Shown here in pieces: positions 1-13,600 of a stretch of 64,000 nt of DNA. Both the position numbers and the translations under genes were made by a program. How positions within the stretch are numbered: position 1 is the stretch's first letter; every line of letters starts with the position of its first letter. This stretch comes from Fratercula arctica (lineage: Eukaryota; Chordata; Aves; Charadriiformes; Alcidae). The notes under the pieces are model-generated. The model did no database searches, was not told the DNA's origin, and saw only the letters and a program-made list of their open reading frames with translations. Location of the stretch: assembly GCA_947846985.1 (NCBI GenBank), contig CANTUZ010000014.1, positions 11,949,837 through 12,013,836 of the forward strand, given 5' to 3'.

Positions 1-1560
1 GGGGGTTTAAAGGCGTTCTGGGGGGAACTGGGGGGGGTTGGGGGGGGCTAGGAGGGGACTGGGGGCGTTTAAAGGGGTTCTGGGGGAACTGGGGGGGGTT
101 GGGGGGGGCTAGGGGGGGACTGGGGGGGTTTAAAGGGGTTCTGGGGGGAACTGGGGGGGGGTTGGGGCGGGTTAGGGGGGGACTGGGGGTGTTTAAAGGG
201 GTTCTGGGGGAAGTGGGGGGACTGTGGGGGGGTCCCTGGAGGGGTTTGGGGGGGTTTAGGGGGGGACTGGAGGGGTTTAAAAGGGCTCGGGGGGGAACTG
301 GGGAGACTGGGGGGGTTTGGGGGGGGTTAGGGGGGGACTGGGGAGGTTTGGGGGGGGTTAGGGGGGGACTGGGGGCGTTTAAAGGGGTTCTGGGGGAAGT
401 GGGGGGGGGACTGGGGGGGTTTAAAGGTGTTCTGGGGGGGAACTGGGGGGGGGTTGGGGGGGGGCTAGGGGGGGACTGGGGGTGTTTAAAGGGGTTCTGG
501 GGGAAGTGGGGGGACTGGGGGGGGTCCCTGGAGGGGTTTGGGGGGGTTTAGGGGGGGACTGGGGGGGGTTTAAAAGGGCTCGGGGGGGAACTGGGGAGAC
601 TGGGGGGTTTGGGGGGGTTGGGGGGGACTGGGGAGGTTTGGGGGGGGTTAGGGGGGGACTGGGAGAGTTTAAAGGGGTTCTGGGGGGAACTGGGGGGGAC
701 TGGGGGGGGGTCCCTGGAGGGGTTTGGGGGGGTTTAGGGGGGGACTGGGGGGGTTTAAAAGGGCTCGGGGGGGAACTGGGGAGACTGGGGGGGTTTGGGG
801 GGGGTTAGGGGGGAACTGGGGGGTTTAAAGGCGTTCTGGGGGAACTGGGGGGGGTTGGGGGGGGCTATGGGGGGGACTGGGGGTGTTTAAAGGGTTTGGG
901 GGAAGTGGGGGGACCTGTGGGGGGGTCCCTGGAGGGGTTGGGGGGTTTAGGGGGGAACCTGGGGGGGTTTTAAAGGGCTCGGGGGGGGAACTGGGGAGAC
1001 TGGGGGGTTTTGGGGGGGGGTTAGGGGGGGACTGGGGGAGTTTAAAGGGGTTCTGGTGGGAACTGGGGGACTGGGGGGGGGGTCCCTGGAGGGGTTTGGG
1101 GGGGTTTGGGGGGGGACTGGGGGGGTTTAAAGGTGTTCTGGCGGGAACTGGGGAGGTTTAAAAGGGTTCAGGGGGGAACTGGGGGAACTGGGGGGGGTCC
1201 CTGGAGGGGTTTGGGGGGGTTGAGGGGGGGACTGGGGGGGTTTAAAGGCGTTCTGGGGGGAACTGGGGGGGGTTGGGGGGGGCTAGGGGGAGACTGGAGG
1301 GCGTTTAAAGGGGTTCTGGGGGAAGTGGGGGGGGGACTGGGGGGGTTTAAAGGGGTTCTGGGGGGAACTGGGGAGGTTTAAAAGGGTTCGGGGGGAACTG
1401 GGAGGACTGGGGGGGGGTCCGTGGGGGGGGTTAGGGGGGGACTGGGGGGATTTAAAGGGGTTCTCGGGGGAACTGGGGGGACTGGGGGGGTCCCTGGAGG
1501 GGTTTGGGGGGGTTTAGGGGGGGACTGGAGGGGTTTTGGGGGGGGTTTGGGGGGGCCTGT
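1..1560 (+). repeat. G-rich 62-66-bp minisatellite in a 3' RBM10 intron
   Basis: About 24 degenerate units built on TTTAAAGGGGTTCTGGGGG, AACTGGGG and TTAGGGGGGGACTGG. The plus strand has dense runs of 4-9 G, so it has strong G-quadruplex potential. The G-rich strand is the template strand of RBM10. No exon is seen inside. Confidence 0.9.
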
Positions 1561-1663
1561 GGGCCCCCCAGGAGTTGGGGGGGGCACCCATGGGTCCAGG
1601 CACCCAGAGGGGGGGGGGGCACCCAGGTGTCGGGTGGGGGGGGGGGCGGGGGGGGTGTCTCAC

Positions 1664-4600
1664 CAGCCGTTCGTCGCCCACCAGTTTGGGCAGCTCCATG
1701 GGCGGGTGCTGCCGCTCGGCCAGGGCACCCTGGGGGGGGGGGGCGGGGGGAGGTGTCAGGGGGGGCACCCATGGGTGCTGAGGGGGGGGTTGTGGAGCCT
1801 CATGGGGTCCCCATGGCGCCCAGAGCCCCCCCACGGCACCTATAGCTCACCCATGGCACCAACAGCCCCCCCAGCACCCATAACCCCCCCAGGCACCCTA
1901 TGGCACCTATAGACACCCCACCCGCAGCACCCATAGCCCCCCCCCCCCCCCCCCCCCAGCACCTATAGCATCCCCAGGAGCCTATAGCACCCATATTCCC
2001 CCCCCCCCAATACCTATAGCCCCCCCCAGCACCCCATGGAACCCATAGCCCCCCCCCAGCACCCTATGGCACCCATTACCCTACTATGGCACCCATATTC
2101 CCCCCCCCCCCAACCCCACCTATAGCCCCCCCCCAACCCCACAGCCCTCCCCAGCACCTAGAGCCCCCCCCCCAGCACCCCATAGCACCCATAGCCCCCT
2201 CCCCAGTGCCCCATGGCACCCATAGCACCCCCCAGCACCCATAGCTCCCCCCCCAGCACCCCATGGCACCCATAGTGCCCCCCCGCCAAGTAAGCCCCCC
2301 CCTCCCCCCCCCAGTGCCCCATGGCACCCACAGTGCCCCCCCATGGCACCCACATCGCCCCCAGCAACATATAGCCCCTCCCCAGCACCCACAGCACCCA
2401 TTGTGCCCCCCCCAGCACCTATAACCCCCCCTCCAGCACCCCCATAGCACCCGTACCCCCCCCAGCACCCCCCCCCGTGCCCCATGGCACCCATAGCACC
2501 CCCCAGCACCCATAGCCCCCCCCCCAGCACCCCATGGCACCCATAGTGCCCCCCCGCCAGTAGCCCCCCCCCCCCCAGTGCCCCATGGCACCCACAGTGC
2601 CCCCCCATGGCACCCACATCGCCCCCAGCACCTATAGCCCCCTCCCCAGCACCCCACAGCACCCATTGTGCCCCCCCCAGCACCTATAACCCCCCCTCCA
2701 GCACCCCCATAGCACCCATAGCCTCCCTGATAGCACCCATAGCCCCCCCCCAGCACCCACAGCTCCCCCCCCAGCACCCCATGGCACCTATAGCCCCCCC
2801 CCCAGCACCCCATAGCACCCATAGTGCCCCCCCCAGCATCTATAGCCCCCCCCTCCAGCACCCCATGGCACCTATAGCCCCCCCCCCCAGCACCCCATAG
2901 CACCCATAGTGCCCCCCCCCAGCACCTATAACCCCCCCCCCAGCACCCCATGGCACCTATAGCCCCCCCCCCCCCCCAGCACCCCATAGCACCCCCCCCC
3001 AGCACCTATAGCCCCCCCCCTCCAGCACCGCATGGCACCCACAGCCCCCCAACGTAGCAGCACCCATAGCCCCCCCCCCATATAGCGCCCCCCCCCCCCC
3101 CCAGCACCCATGGGTGCCACCTTCTTCTCCAGGATGGCGTAGCCGGCGTCGGCAGCGGCCGCCTCGCGCCGCTCGTCCTCGCGGGGGGGCGGGGGGGGCC
3201 CGGCGCTGCGCCCGCTCTCCCGCTGCTTGTTGAGGCTGCGTGCCCACCGCTCCATGTCCTTGGCGATCTGCGGGGGGGGGGGGGCACCCATGGGTGCTGC
3301 TGGGGGGGGGCTACGGGCACCCACGGGGGCTACTGGGATCTACAGGGCTCGTGGGGGCTACTACAGGGGGTGGAGACCCATGGGGTGGGTGGAGAACCAT
3401 GGGATCTACTGGGGGGTCTAAGGGCACCCATGGGTGCTGCTGGGGGGGGCTACGGGCACCCACGGGGGCTACTGGGATCTACAGGGCTCGTGGGGGCTAC
3501 TACAGGGGGTGGAGACCCATGGGGTGGGTGGAGAACCATGGGATCTACTGGGGGGTCTAAGGGCACCCATGGGTGCTGCTGGGGGGGGCTACGGGCACCC
3601 ACGGGGGCTACTGGGATCTACAGGGCTCGTGGGGGCTACTACAGGGGGTGGAGACCCATGGGGTGGGTGGAGAACCATGGGATCTACTGGGGGGTCTAAG
3701 GGCACCCATGGGTGCTGTTGGGGGGTCTCTGGGCACCCCTGGGTGCTACTGGGTTGGGGGGCACCCATGGGGGCTACTGGCGTGGGTGGGGACCCGTGGG
3801 CGCTATTACAGGAGCTGCAAAACCATGGGGTGGGTGCAGAACCGTGGAGTCTACTGGGGGGTCTAAGGGCACCCATGGGTGCTGCTGGGGGTCTCTGAGC
3901 GCCCATAGGTGCTACTGAGGGGGATCTTTGGGATCCCCAGGTCCTCTTGAGCACCCACGGGTGCTATTGGGGGTCCCTGTGCACCCATGGGTGCTATTGG
4001 GGGGTCTTTGGGTTCCCCAGGTGCTCTCGAGCACCCATGGGTGCCATGGGGGGGGGGTTTCTGAGCACCCATGGGTGCTATCGGGGTCTATGGGGCCCCA
4101 TGGGTGCTATTGGGGGGGTCTGTGACCCCTCAGGGTGCCATGGGGGAGGGGTTCGGCTGGCGGGGGGGGGGGCGTAGGGGGGGTTAGCACCCATGGGTGC
4201 TGACCTGCTGAGCCGTCTTGGTCTTGTGCTTCTCCTTCTTGTCCTTGGGTTCCTTGGGGGGTCCCGGGGGGCCGGGGGGGCCGGGGGGGGGCTCGGCGGG
4301 GGGGGCCGCCAGGTAGGTGCGTCGTTCCCCGTCCCAGTAGAGATACTGGGCGGCCCCCGCGTCGTAGTAGTACTGGGGGAGGTGGGGTGGGGTCAGGGCG
4401 GGGGGCACCCCAAGAAAGGGACACCCCCTCCCCCCCCCAAACACCCCCTGGAGCCCCAAAATTGGCCCCCGGACCACCAAAATCAGCCCCGGGACCACCA
4501 AAATTAGCCCCAGGACTACCAAAATTAGCCCCTGGACCACCAAAATTGGCCCCAAGACTCCAAAATTCAGCCCCAGGACCCCCAAAATCAGCCCGGGACC

Positions 4601-7600
4601 ACCAAAATTGGCCCCGGGACCACCAAAATCAGCCAAGGACTACCAAAATCGGGCCCAGGACCTGCAAAATTGGGGCCGGGACCCCCAAAATTGGCCCCGA
4701 GACCCCCAAAATCAGGCCCTGAACCCCCAAAATTGGCCCCCGGGACCCCCAAAATCAGCCCGGGACCACCAAAATTGGCCCCGGGACCACCAAAATCAGC
4801 CAGGGACCACCAAAATCGGGCCCAGGACCTGCAAAATTGGGCCCAAGACCCCCTAAATTGGCCCCGAGACCCCCCAAAATCAGGCCCTGAACCCCCAAAA
4901 TTGGCCCCGGGACCCCCAAATCAGCCCGGGACCACCAAAATTGGCCCCGGGACCACCAAAATCAGCCAGGGACCACCAAAATCGGGCCCAGGACCTGCAA
5001 AATCGGGCCCAGGACCTGCAAAATTGGCCCCGGGACCCCCAAAATTAGCCCCTGGACCACCAAAATTGGTCCCTGGACCACCAAAATCAGGCCCTGGACC
5101 ACCAAAATTGGCCCCAAGACTCCAAAATTCAGCCCCGGGACCCCCAAAATCAGCCTGGGACCACCAAAATTGGCCCCGGGACCACCAAAATCAGCCAAGG
5201 ACTACCAAAATCGGGCCCAGGACCTGCAAAATTGGGGCCGGGACCCCCAAAATTGGCCCCGAGACCCCCAAAATCAGGCCCTGAACCCCCAAAATTGGCC
5301 CCGGGACCCCCAAAATCAGCCTGGGACCACCAAAATTGGCCCCTGGACCACCAAAATCAGCCAGGGACCACCAAAATCGGGCCAAGGACCTGCAAAATCA
5401 GGCCCTGAACCCCCAAAATTGGCCCCGAGACCCCCAAAATCAGGCCCTGAACCCCCCAAATTGGCCCCGGGACCCCCAAAATTAGCCCCTGGACCACTAA
5501 AATTGGTCCCTGGACCACCAAAATCAGGCCCTGGACCACCAAAATTGGCCCCAAGACTCCAAAATTCAGCCCCAGGACCCCCAAAATCAGCTTGGGACCA
5601 CCAAAATTGGCCCCAGGACCACCAAAATCAGCCAGGGACCACCAAAATCGGGCCCAGGACCTGCAAAATTGGGGCCGGGACCCCCAAAATTAGCCCCTGG
5701 AACACCAAAATTGGCCCCTGGGCCACCAAAATTGGGCCTGGAACCACTAAAATTGGTTCCTGGAGCAGCAGAATTGGTCCCTGGGCCACCAAAATCAGAC
5801 CCTGGACCAGCAAAATTGGCCCCGGGACCCCAAAATCAGCCTGGGACCCTCAAAATTGGCCCTGGGACCCCCAAAACCACTCAATTCCCCCCAAATACCC
5901 CCTTCTGCCACCCCAAAATCCCTGTGTTTCACCCCAAAACCCCGCTCATGGCCTTAAAAGGAGCTTTTTATCACCAAAATTGTGGGTTTTTTTGCACAAA
6001 ATTTGATTTGCGGGGGGGGCGGGGGGGGCAAAAAACTCCCCCGAAACCCTCAGAAACACTCGATTCCCCCCAAATACCCCCTTCTGCCGCCCCCCAAATC
6101 CCCGTTTTTTTCAACCCCAAAACCCCCCCTCGCGGCCTTCAAAGGAGCTTTCCGGCCCCCAAATTGCAGTTTTTTCGCCCAAAATTCGATCTCCTGGGGG
6201 GGGGGGGGCCCCCAAAAGACACACCCCCCCCCCAAACCTGGGAGTGGGGGTCGTAGTAGAGCCCCGTCAGGGGGTCGTAGTAGTAACCCGAGGTCTCGTC
6301 GTACTGGTAAGTGGAGACATCCGGCACCGCTGGGGGGGGCGAGGTTCAAGGGGGGGGTCTCCCAAAATTTTGGGACACCCCCCCCCCCCCCCCAAAATCT
6401 TCTGACCCTACCCCCCCCCCCCCAACCTCCCCAGGACCCCATAGACCCCCCAACCCACAGACCCCCCTGAAACCCCCCCAGGACCCGCTCCCCCCCCCCC
6501 CCCAGGCCCTCCTCAAACCCCCCAGGACCCCCCCCCTCCCCCCCCTCCAGGACCCCGCCCAAAACCACCCCAACCCCCCCCCAGACCCCCCAGAAACCTC
6601 CCCAGACCCCCCCCCCTCCAAAAAGCCCCCCAGGACCCCCCAGACCTCCCCCAAACCCTCCAGGACACCCATAGACACCCCCCCCCCCCCCAAACCACCC
6701 CTCAGACCCCCCAAAAAGCCCCCCCCAGACCACCCAGGACCCCCCCAGACCCCTAAACGCCCCCCCAACCCCCCAAAATCCACTCAGCCCCCCCCCCCCC
6801 CAAAATCCCCCCCCCCCACTCACGATACTGGCCGTAGGGCTCAGAGCTGGGGGGGGCGGCCGGGGGGGGCCCGCTGGGGGTCGGGTTGGGGGTCTCGGCC
6901 TTGAGGGGCCCCACGTAGGTCTGCGGGGGGGGGGGAAACACCCCAAAATTAACCCCCCCCCCCAAACTCCCCCCAATCACCCCCCTCATTTTTGGGGTCC
7001 CCCCCATTTTTGGCTCTCCCCCTCAATTTTGGGGTCCCCCCCCCAGCACTTTTGGGGCCCCCCCAACCTTTTCAACCCCCCCCCGAATTCTTGGGGACTC
7101 CCCCTCCCAATTTTGCACCACCCCCCCCAAATTTTAGGCCCCTCCCCAAAGTTTGAGGCCCCCCCCTCCCTCCCCAAATGTGGGTCCCTCCCCAATTTTT
7201 GGGGTCCCCCACCCCCTTCTGCCCCCCCATTTTGGGGCCCCTCCCCAACCTTTTAGGTCCCCCCCAACTTTTGCCCCCCCCCCCCGCCTTCTGGGGACCC
7301 CCCAAGTTTGAGCCCCCCCCCCCCCACTTTTGGGCTTCCCCCCTCCCATTTTGGGATCCCCCCCCAACTTTTTGGGTCCCCCCCTTTTTCACCCATGCCC
7401 CATATTTGCTGGCCCGCCCCCCCCCCCCCCCCCCCCAATTTTGGCGTCCCCCACCCCCATTTTTTGGGGGACGCACCTGGGTGGGGGCTCCCGGGGGAGT
7501 CGCGGCGGGGGTGTCGGCAGCGGGGGAGGGGTAAGGGGGGGCCCCCGAGGGGGGTCGGGGGAAGGTGCCCCCCCCCTCCCCCCCCCCGCCGTGGGGTCCA

Positions 7601-10600
7601 ACCCCGGCACCGTGGGTTCCTCCGCGCCTGCAGGGAGGGGGACAGGGAGCTATAGGGTGCCCCCCCCCAAGGTATAGGTGCTCTCTATAGGGTGCCCCCC
7701 CCGACCTGGCTCCCTTCTATAGGGTGCCCCCACTTCCTGAATGCACTCTATAGGGTGCCCCCCCCGACCTGGGTCCCCTCTATAGGGTACCCCAGACACA
7801 TGGGTCCCTTCTATAGGGTGCCCCGGATACCTGGGTGCTCCCTATAGCGTGCCCCCCATACGTGGGTCTCTTCTATACAGTGTCCCCCTTTCTTGGGTGC
7901 TCTCTATAGGGTGCCCCCCATGCGTGGCTCCCTTCTATAGGGTGCTCCAGACCCCCGGCTCCCTTCTATAGGATGCCCCCCCAGCACCTAGATGCCCACT
8001 ATAGGGTGGCCCCCACATCTAGGTCCCTTCTATAGGGTGCCCCACGCACCTGACTCCCTTCTACAGGGTGCCCCCCCCCCACCTGGGTGCCCTCCATAGG
8101 GTGCCCCCCCCCCCACCTGGGTCCCCCCCTTAAAGGGCCACTCACCAGGGGCGGGGCCATCGGCCTTGGTGGGGGCAGGGCCTGCGAGGGCGGGGCCGGG
8201 GGTGGGGGGGGGCGGGGCCTTTGACATAGGCGGCGCCATAGAGGGAGGGGGCGGGGCCGGCGAAGGGCTCCTCCGATTGGTAGAAGGCACCGAAGTCAGC
8301 GGGAGGCTCCTCCCCCCCCGCCCAGGTGCTCTCGCCCCCCCCCGGGGCCGCCTGAAACAAGAGGGTGGGGCCACATCAGGACACAACCCCCCTCCTGGGA
8401 AGAGCCCCGCCCACCCGCTCTAAGCCCCGCCCCCAGATCCCAAGACCCACCCCCAGGTCCTAAGCCCCACCCCCAGGTCCTAAGCCCCGCCCCCAGGTGC
8501 CCAAGCCCTGCCCACATGGTCCAAGCCCCGCCCCAGGGGTCCCGCTCCTCCCTTAAAGCCCCGCCCCCAGACACCTAAGCCCCGCCCACTTAGTCTAAGC
8601 CCTACCCCGCTCCTAAGTCCCGCCCACATGGTCTAAGCCCCGCCCCCAGGTCCCCAAGCCCCCGCCCACCCATTTCTAAGCCCTGCCCCTTCATTAAAGT
8701 CCCGCCCACTGGTCCAAACCCCGCCCACCTTTCCCAAGCCCCGCCCCCAGCTTCCCAAGCCCCGCCCCCAGCTTCCAAGGCCCACCCCCACTCCCCCCCC
8801 CCCCCCCGGCCCCACCCACCTGGGAGAGCGCCCATTGGGCGGCAGCGATGGCAGTCGAGGCCACGGAGGCGGCACTGGCGCGGGGCGGGCCCTCCCCTGG
8901 CCCCGCCCCCTGCACCTCCCTGGGGGCGGGACCTCATCAGGGGCGGGGCTTAGAGGGGGCGGGGCCTGGGAGTGGGGGGTCTCCCCTAGAGCTGGTCCAT
9001 TGGCTGAGCTTGGCTGGGGGGTGGGGCCTTGGGGCAAGGGGCGTGGCTTGGGGCTTTGTGGGTGGGGTTTTGGGGTGGGGGCGTGGCTTAGGGTCGGGGG
9101 GGCGTGGCTTGAGGCCCCCCTAAGGGGTTTTAACCACTGAGGGGTGCCGGGGGGCGGGACTTTGGGGCTGGGGGTGGGGTCTAGGGGGTGTGGGCGGGGC
9201 TTGGTGCTTGGCTTGGGGCTTGTGGGTGGGGCTTAAGGCTGGGGGCGGAGCTTGAGGCCCCCCTAGAGGGGTTCTACCTGCTGAGGGGTGCCAGGGGGCG
9301 GGACTTTGGGGCTGGGGGCGGGGTCTAGGGCGTGTGGGCGGGGCTTGGTGCTTGGCTTGGGGCTTGTGGGTGGGGCTTAAGGCTGGGGGCGGAGCTTGAG
9401 GCCCCCCCTAGAGGGGTTCTACCCACTGAGGGGTGCCAGGGGGCGGGATGTCAGGGCTGGGGGCGGGGTCTAGGGGGTGTGGGCGGGGCTTGGGGCTAGG
9501 GGGCGGGACCGAGGGGGGCGTGGCCTCACCGCTTGGAGCCTTTGGCAAACTCCACGTTGATGCTCTTGCCGTCAATGTGCAGGGGGGGGTGCAGGGCCTG
9601 CAGCATCTGCAGCAGCTGGGAGGCCTCCTGCGGGGGGGGCACGACACCCAAGCGTCCGGGGGGGGGCACCCAGCCATCTGGGGACCCCCCCATAAGGGAC
9701 CCAGGTCTCCGGGGGGAGCACCCAGGCATCTGGCCCCCCCCCCCCCAAGGGACCCAGGCATCTGGAGCACCCTATAGAAAGCACCCAGGCGTCTGTGACA
9801 CCCTATAGACGGGACCCAGGCATCCAGAGCACCCTATAGAAGCGTCTCAGGCATGGGGGGCACCCTATAGAAGGCACCCACTGTCCAGGACACCCTATAG
9901 AAGGGATTCAGGCACCCAGAGCACCCTATAGAAGGGACCCAGACATCTGAAGCACCCTATAAAAGGCACCTAAACATCCACAGCAGCCTATAAAAGGCAC
10001 CCAGGCATCTATAGCACCCCAAAGAGTGGACCCAAGTGTGGGGAGCACCCTATAGAAAAGAAACAGACATCCAGGGTACCCTATAAAACGCACCCAGGCA
10101 CCTGGAACACCCTATAGAAGGCACCCAGGTGTCCAGAGCACCCTAGAGAGAGGATTTACACACCCACAGCACCCTATAGAAAGGACCCAGGCATCCAGGG
10201 CGCCCTATAGAAGAGACCCAGGTGATGGGAAAGCACCCTATAGAAGGGGGGGGGGACACCCACCACGATGGTAGCCAACTGGACGAAGGCGAAGCCGCGG
10301 TTGAGCTGAGTCTGTCGGTCCTTGATGACGCGGACGTTGGCGGCCGAGAGGGCGGCGAAAGGGGCCAGGGCGGCCAGGATGGACTCCAGGCTGCTCTGGG
10401 GGTGCAGGTTCCGCAGGATGATGGCTGGGGGGGGGGAGAGGCAAGGGGGGGTCCGAAATGAAAGGCGGGTAGCCAAAGGGGTCCCTCAGGTAGCCAAGGG
10501 GTCCCTCAGGTGGTCAAGGGGTCCTGCAGGTAGCCAAAGGGTCACCCAGATTGGGGGCGGGGGGAGGAGGAATGCAGGGATCTGGGGAGGACCCAGGTGT

Positions 10601-13600
10601 TCGGGGTGGGGGGGGGAAGAGCCGGGGTTAGAAATGAAAGGAGGTAGCCAAAGGTGTCCCTCAGGTAGTCAAGGGGTCCCTCAGGTAGCCAAAGAGATCT
10701 CCCAGGTGGCCAAGGGGTCCCATGGATGGGGGAGGGGGCACACCCGAGTAGCCAAAAAGGGGGGAAACAGGGAGTTGGGGGCACCCAGGTGTTCGGGGGG
10801 GGCAATGGCGGGGGGTTAGAAAGGAAAAACAGGTAGCCAAAGGGGTCCCTCAGGTAGCCAAGGGGTCCCCCAGATGCAGGGAGGACGACTCAGGTAGCCA
10901 CAGGGGGGTACCCAGGTTTCCCTCCCTGCCAGGACCCTCCAGGACCCCCATAAGCCCCCCCAGGACCCCCCCAAACTCCTCTTTAAGCCCCTCTGGGCCC
11001 CCCATCTCCCCCCCCCAGGACCCCCCCAAAATCCCCCAGGATCCCCCAGGAACCCCCCCTAACCCCCAACAACCCCCCCCAACCCCCCCATAAACACCCC
11101 CCCCCACCCATAACCCCCCATAGCCCCCCCCCACCCCACCCCGAGGACCCAGGACCCCCCTAACCCCCCCCCAGACCCCCCTAACCCCCCTCATAGCTCC
11201 CCCCCAGGACTCCCACAACCCCCCCAGGACCCCCATTAGCCCCCAAAATTCCCTCCCTGGAGCCCCCCAACCCCCCCCGCCCCCCCCCAGGATCCACATC
11301 ACCCCCCCAGCCACCCGCCCCCCCCCCCCAAAACTTACTGTCGTTGGCATTATCAGCTCCGGGTTCGGTCCCACTTTGGGCCCCCCCAGGGGCCCCCCCC
11401 AGGGTGGGGGTGTAGGGTTGGGGGAGGGGGAGAAGCCCCCCTCCCCCCGGCACCAGCTCCGGGCGGGGACCCCCCGGACCCCGTTGTTCCGCTTCTGCAC
11501 CCCAAAAAATAACACACCCCCCCCCCCCCCAAGGTCAGCGGCTGGACCCCAAAAATGCGGGGGCGAAGGCCAAATTTGGGGAGGCTGAACCTAAAATTGG
11601 GGGGGGAACCCCCAAATCTGGGGGGTTAGACCCCAAAATTGGGGGGTTGAAGCCCCTATTTGGGGGGTTGAACCGCAAGATTGGGAGGTGGAACCCCAAA
11701 ACTGGGGGTTGAACCCCAAATCCAGGGGGTGGCACCCCAAAATTTGGGGGGTGGGGGCCCAAAATTGGGGGGTGGGAGCTGAAAAATGGAGGGTGGGACC
11801 CCAAACTTGGGGAGTGGAACCCCCAAATCTGGGGGTTGAGCCCCATATTTGGGGGATGGGACCCCAAAATTGAGAGTTTAGATCCTAAATTTGGGGGGTG
11901 GGACCCCAAAATTGGGGGGCTGAAGCCCAAAATTGGGGGGCGGGACCCGAAAAATGGAGGGTGAGACCCCAAATTTGGAGGGTGGAACCCCCCCAAATCT
12001 GGGGGTTGAGCCCGAATATTTGGGGGGTGGGACCCAAAACTGGGGGGGGGAACCCCCAAATCTGGGGGATTGGACCTCAAAATTGGGGGGTTGAACCCCA
12101 AAAATGGGGTGTTGAACCCCCCAATGGGGGGGGTGAACCCCAAAACTGTGGGGTAGAAACCTAAAACTGGGGGGTTCAACCCCCAAATCCCCCCCCGCCC
12201 CTCCACGTTCCCACCTGCCCCCCAAATTCATAACCTCCCCCCCCGCCCCAAATCTCCTGATCCCCCTCCCCCCCAAAATTCCTCTCCAGCAGCGTTTTTT
12301 GAGGGAGGATTTTTGGGGTGAAAAGGCGGATTTTTGGGGCAGTTTAAGGGAACCTCGATGGGGAAAGGCGGGGGGGGGCACCCAAGGTTTTTTTGGGGGG
12401 AAACAGTGGGGTTTTGGGGCCACTCACCGGCTTTGGGGACGCCGCATTTGAAGCACTTCTCCCGCCGCTTGAAATTCTGCACCCCGCACTGCCCCCCCCC
12501 CAAAAATACCCCCTTAGACCCCAAAATCCTCTGCCCCTCCCCCCCCCGGACCCCCAAATCCCCCCAAGACCCCTTTAAAACCCCCCAGAAGACCCCAAAA
12601 CGCCCCCCAGGACCCCCCCAAAACCCTCCAGGACCCCCCCAGGCCCCTAATCCCACCCCAGGACCCCCATAACCCCCCCCAGACCCCCTAATGCCCCCCC
12701 CAGGACCCCCATAACCCCCCCCAGATCCCCTAACCCCCCCCCCCCCGGACACCCATAACCCCCACGAGACCCCCATAACCCCCCCCCGAGACCCCCATAA
12801 CCCCCCCCAGACCCCCTAATCCCCCCCCCGGACCCCCATAACCCCCATGAGACCCCCATAAACCCCCCCCAAGACCCCCAACCCCCCCCCCCCCAGACCC
12901 CCTAATCCCCCCCCCGGAGCTCCATAAGCCCCCCCAGACCCCCTAATCCCCCCCCAGGACCCCCCCCGGACACCCATAACTCCCCCCGACCCCGTAATTT
13001 CCCCTCAAGACCCCCTTAAACCCCCCCCAGACCCCCTAATCTCCCCCCCAGGACCCCCATAACCCCCATGAGACCCCCATAAACCCCCCCAAGACCCCCA
13101 TAACCACCCCCAGACCCCCTAATCCCGCCCCCCGGACCCCCATAACCCCCATGAGACCCCCATAAACCCCCCCAAGACCCCCATAACCACCCCCAGACCC
13201 CCTAATCCTCCCCCAGGACCCCCATAACCCCCCCCAGGACCCCCATAACCCCCATGAGACCCCCATAAACCCCCCCAAGACCCCCATAACCACCCCCAGA
13301 CCCCCTAATCCCCCCCCCCAGGACCCCCCCCGGACACCCATAACTCCCCCTGACCCCGTAATTTCCCCTCAAGACCCCCTTAAACCCCCCCCAGACCCCC
13401 CAATCCCCCCCCCCAGGACCCCCATAACCCCCATGAGACCCCCATAAACCCCCCCAAGACCCCCATAACCACCCCCAGACCCCCTAATCCCGCCCCCCGG
13501 ACCCCCATAACCCCCATGAGATCTCCATAAACCCCCCCCAAGACCCCCATAACCCCCCCCAGACCCCCTAATCCTCCCCCAGGACCCCCATAACCCCCCC

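Noticed and set aside
11535..12206. 223-codon frame of repeated PPxxGF peptides
   Set aside because: It lies wholly inside the CCCCAAAATTGGGG minisatellite of an RBM10 intron.
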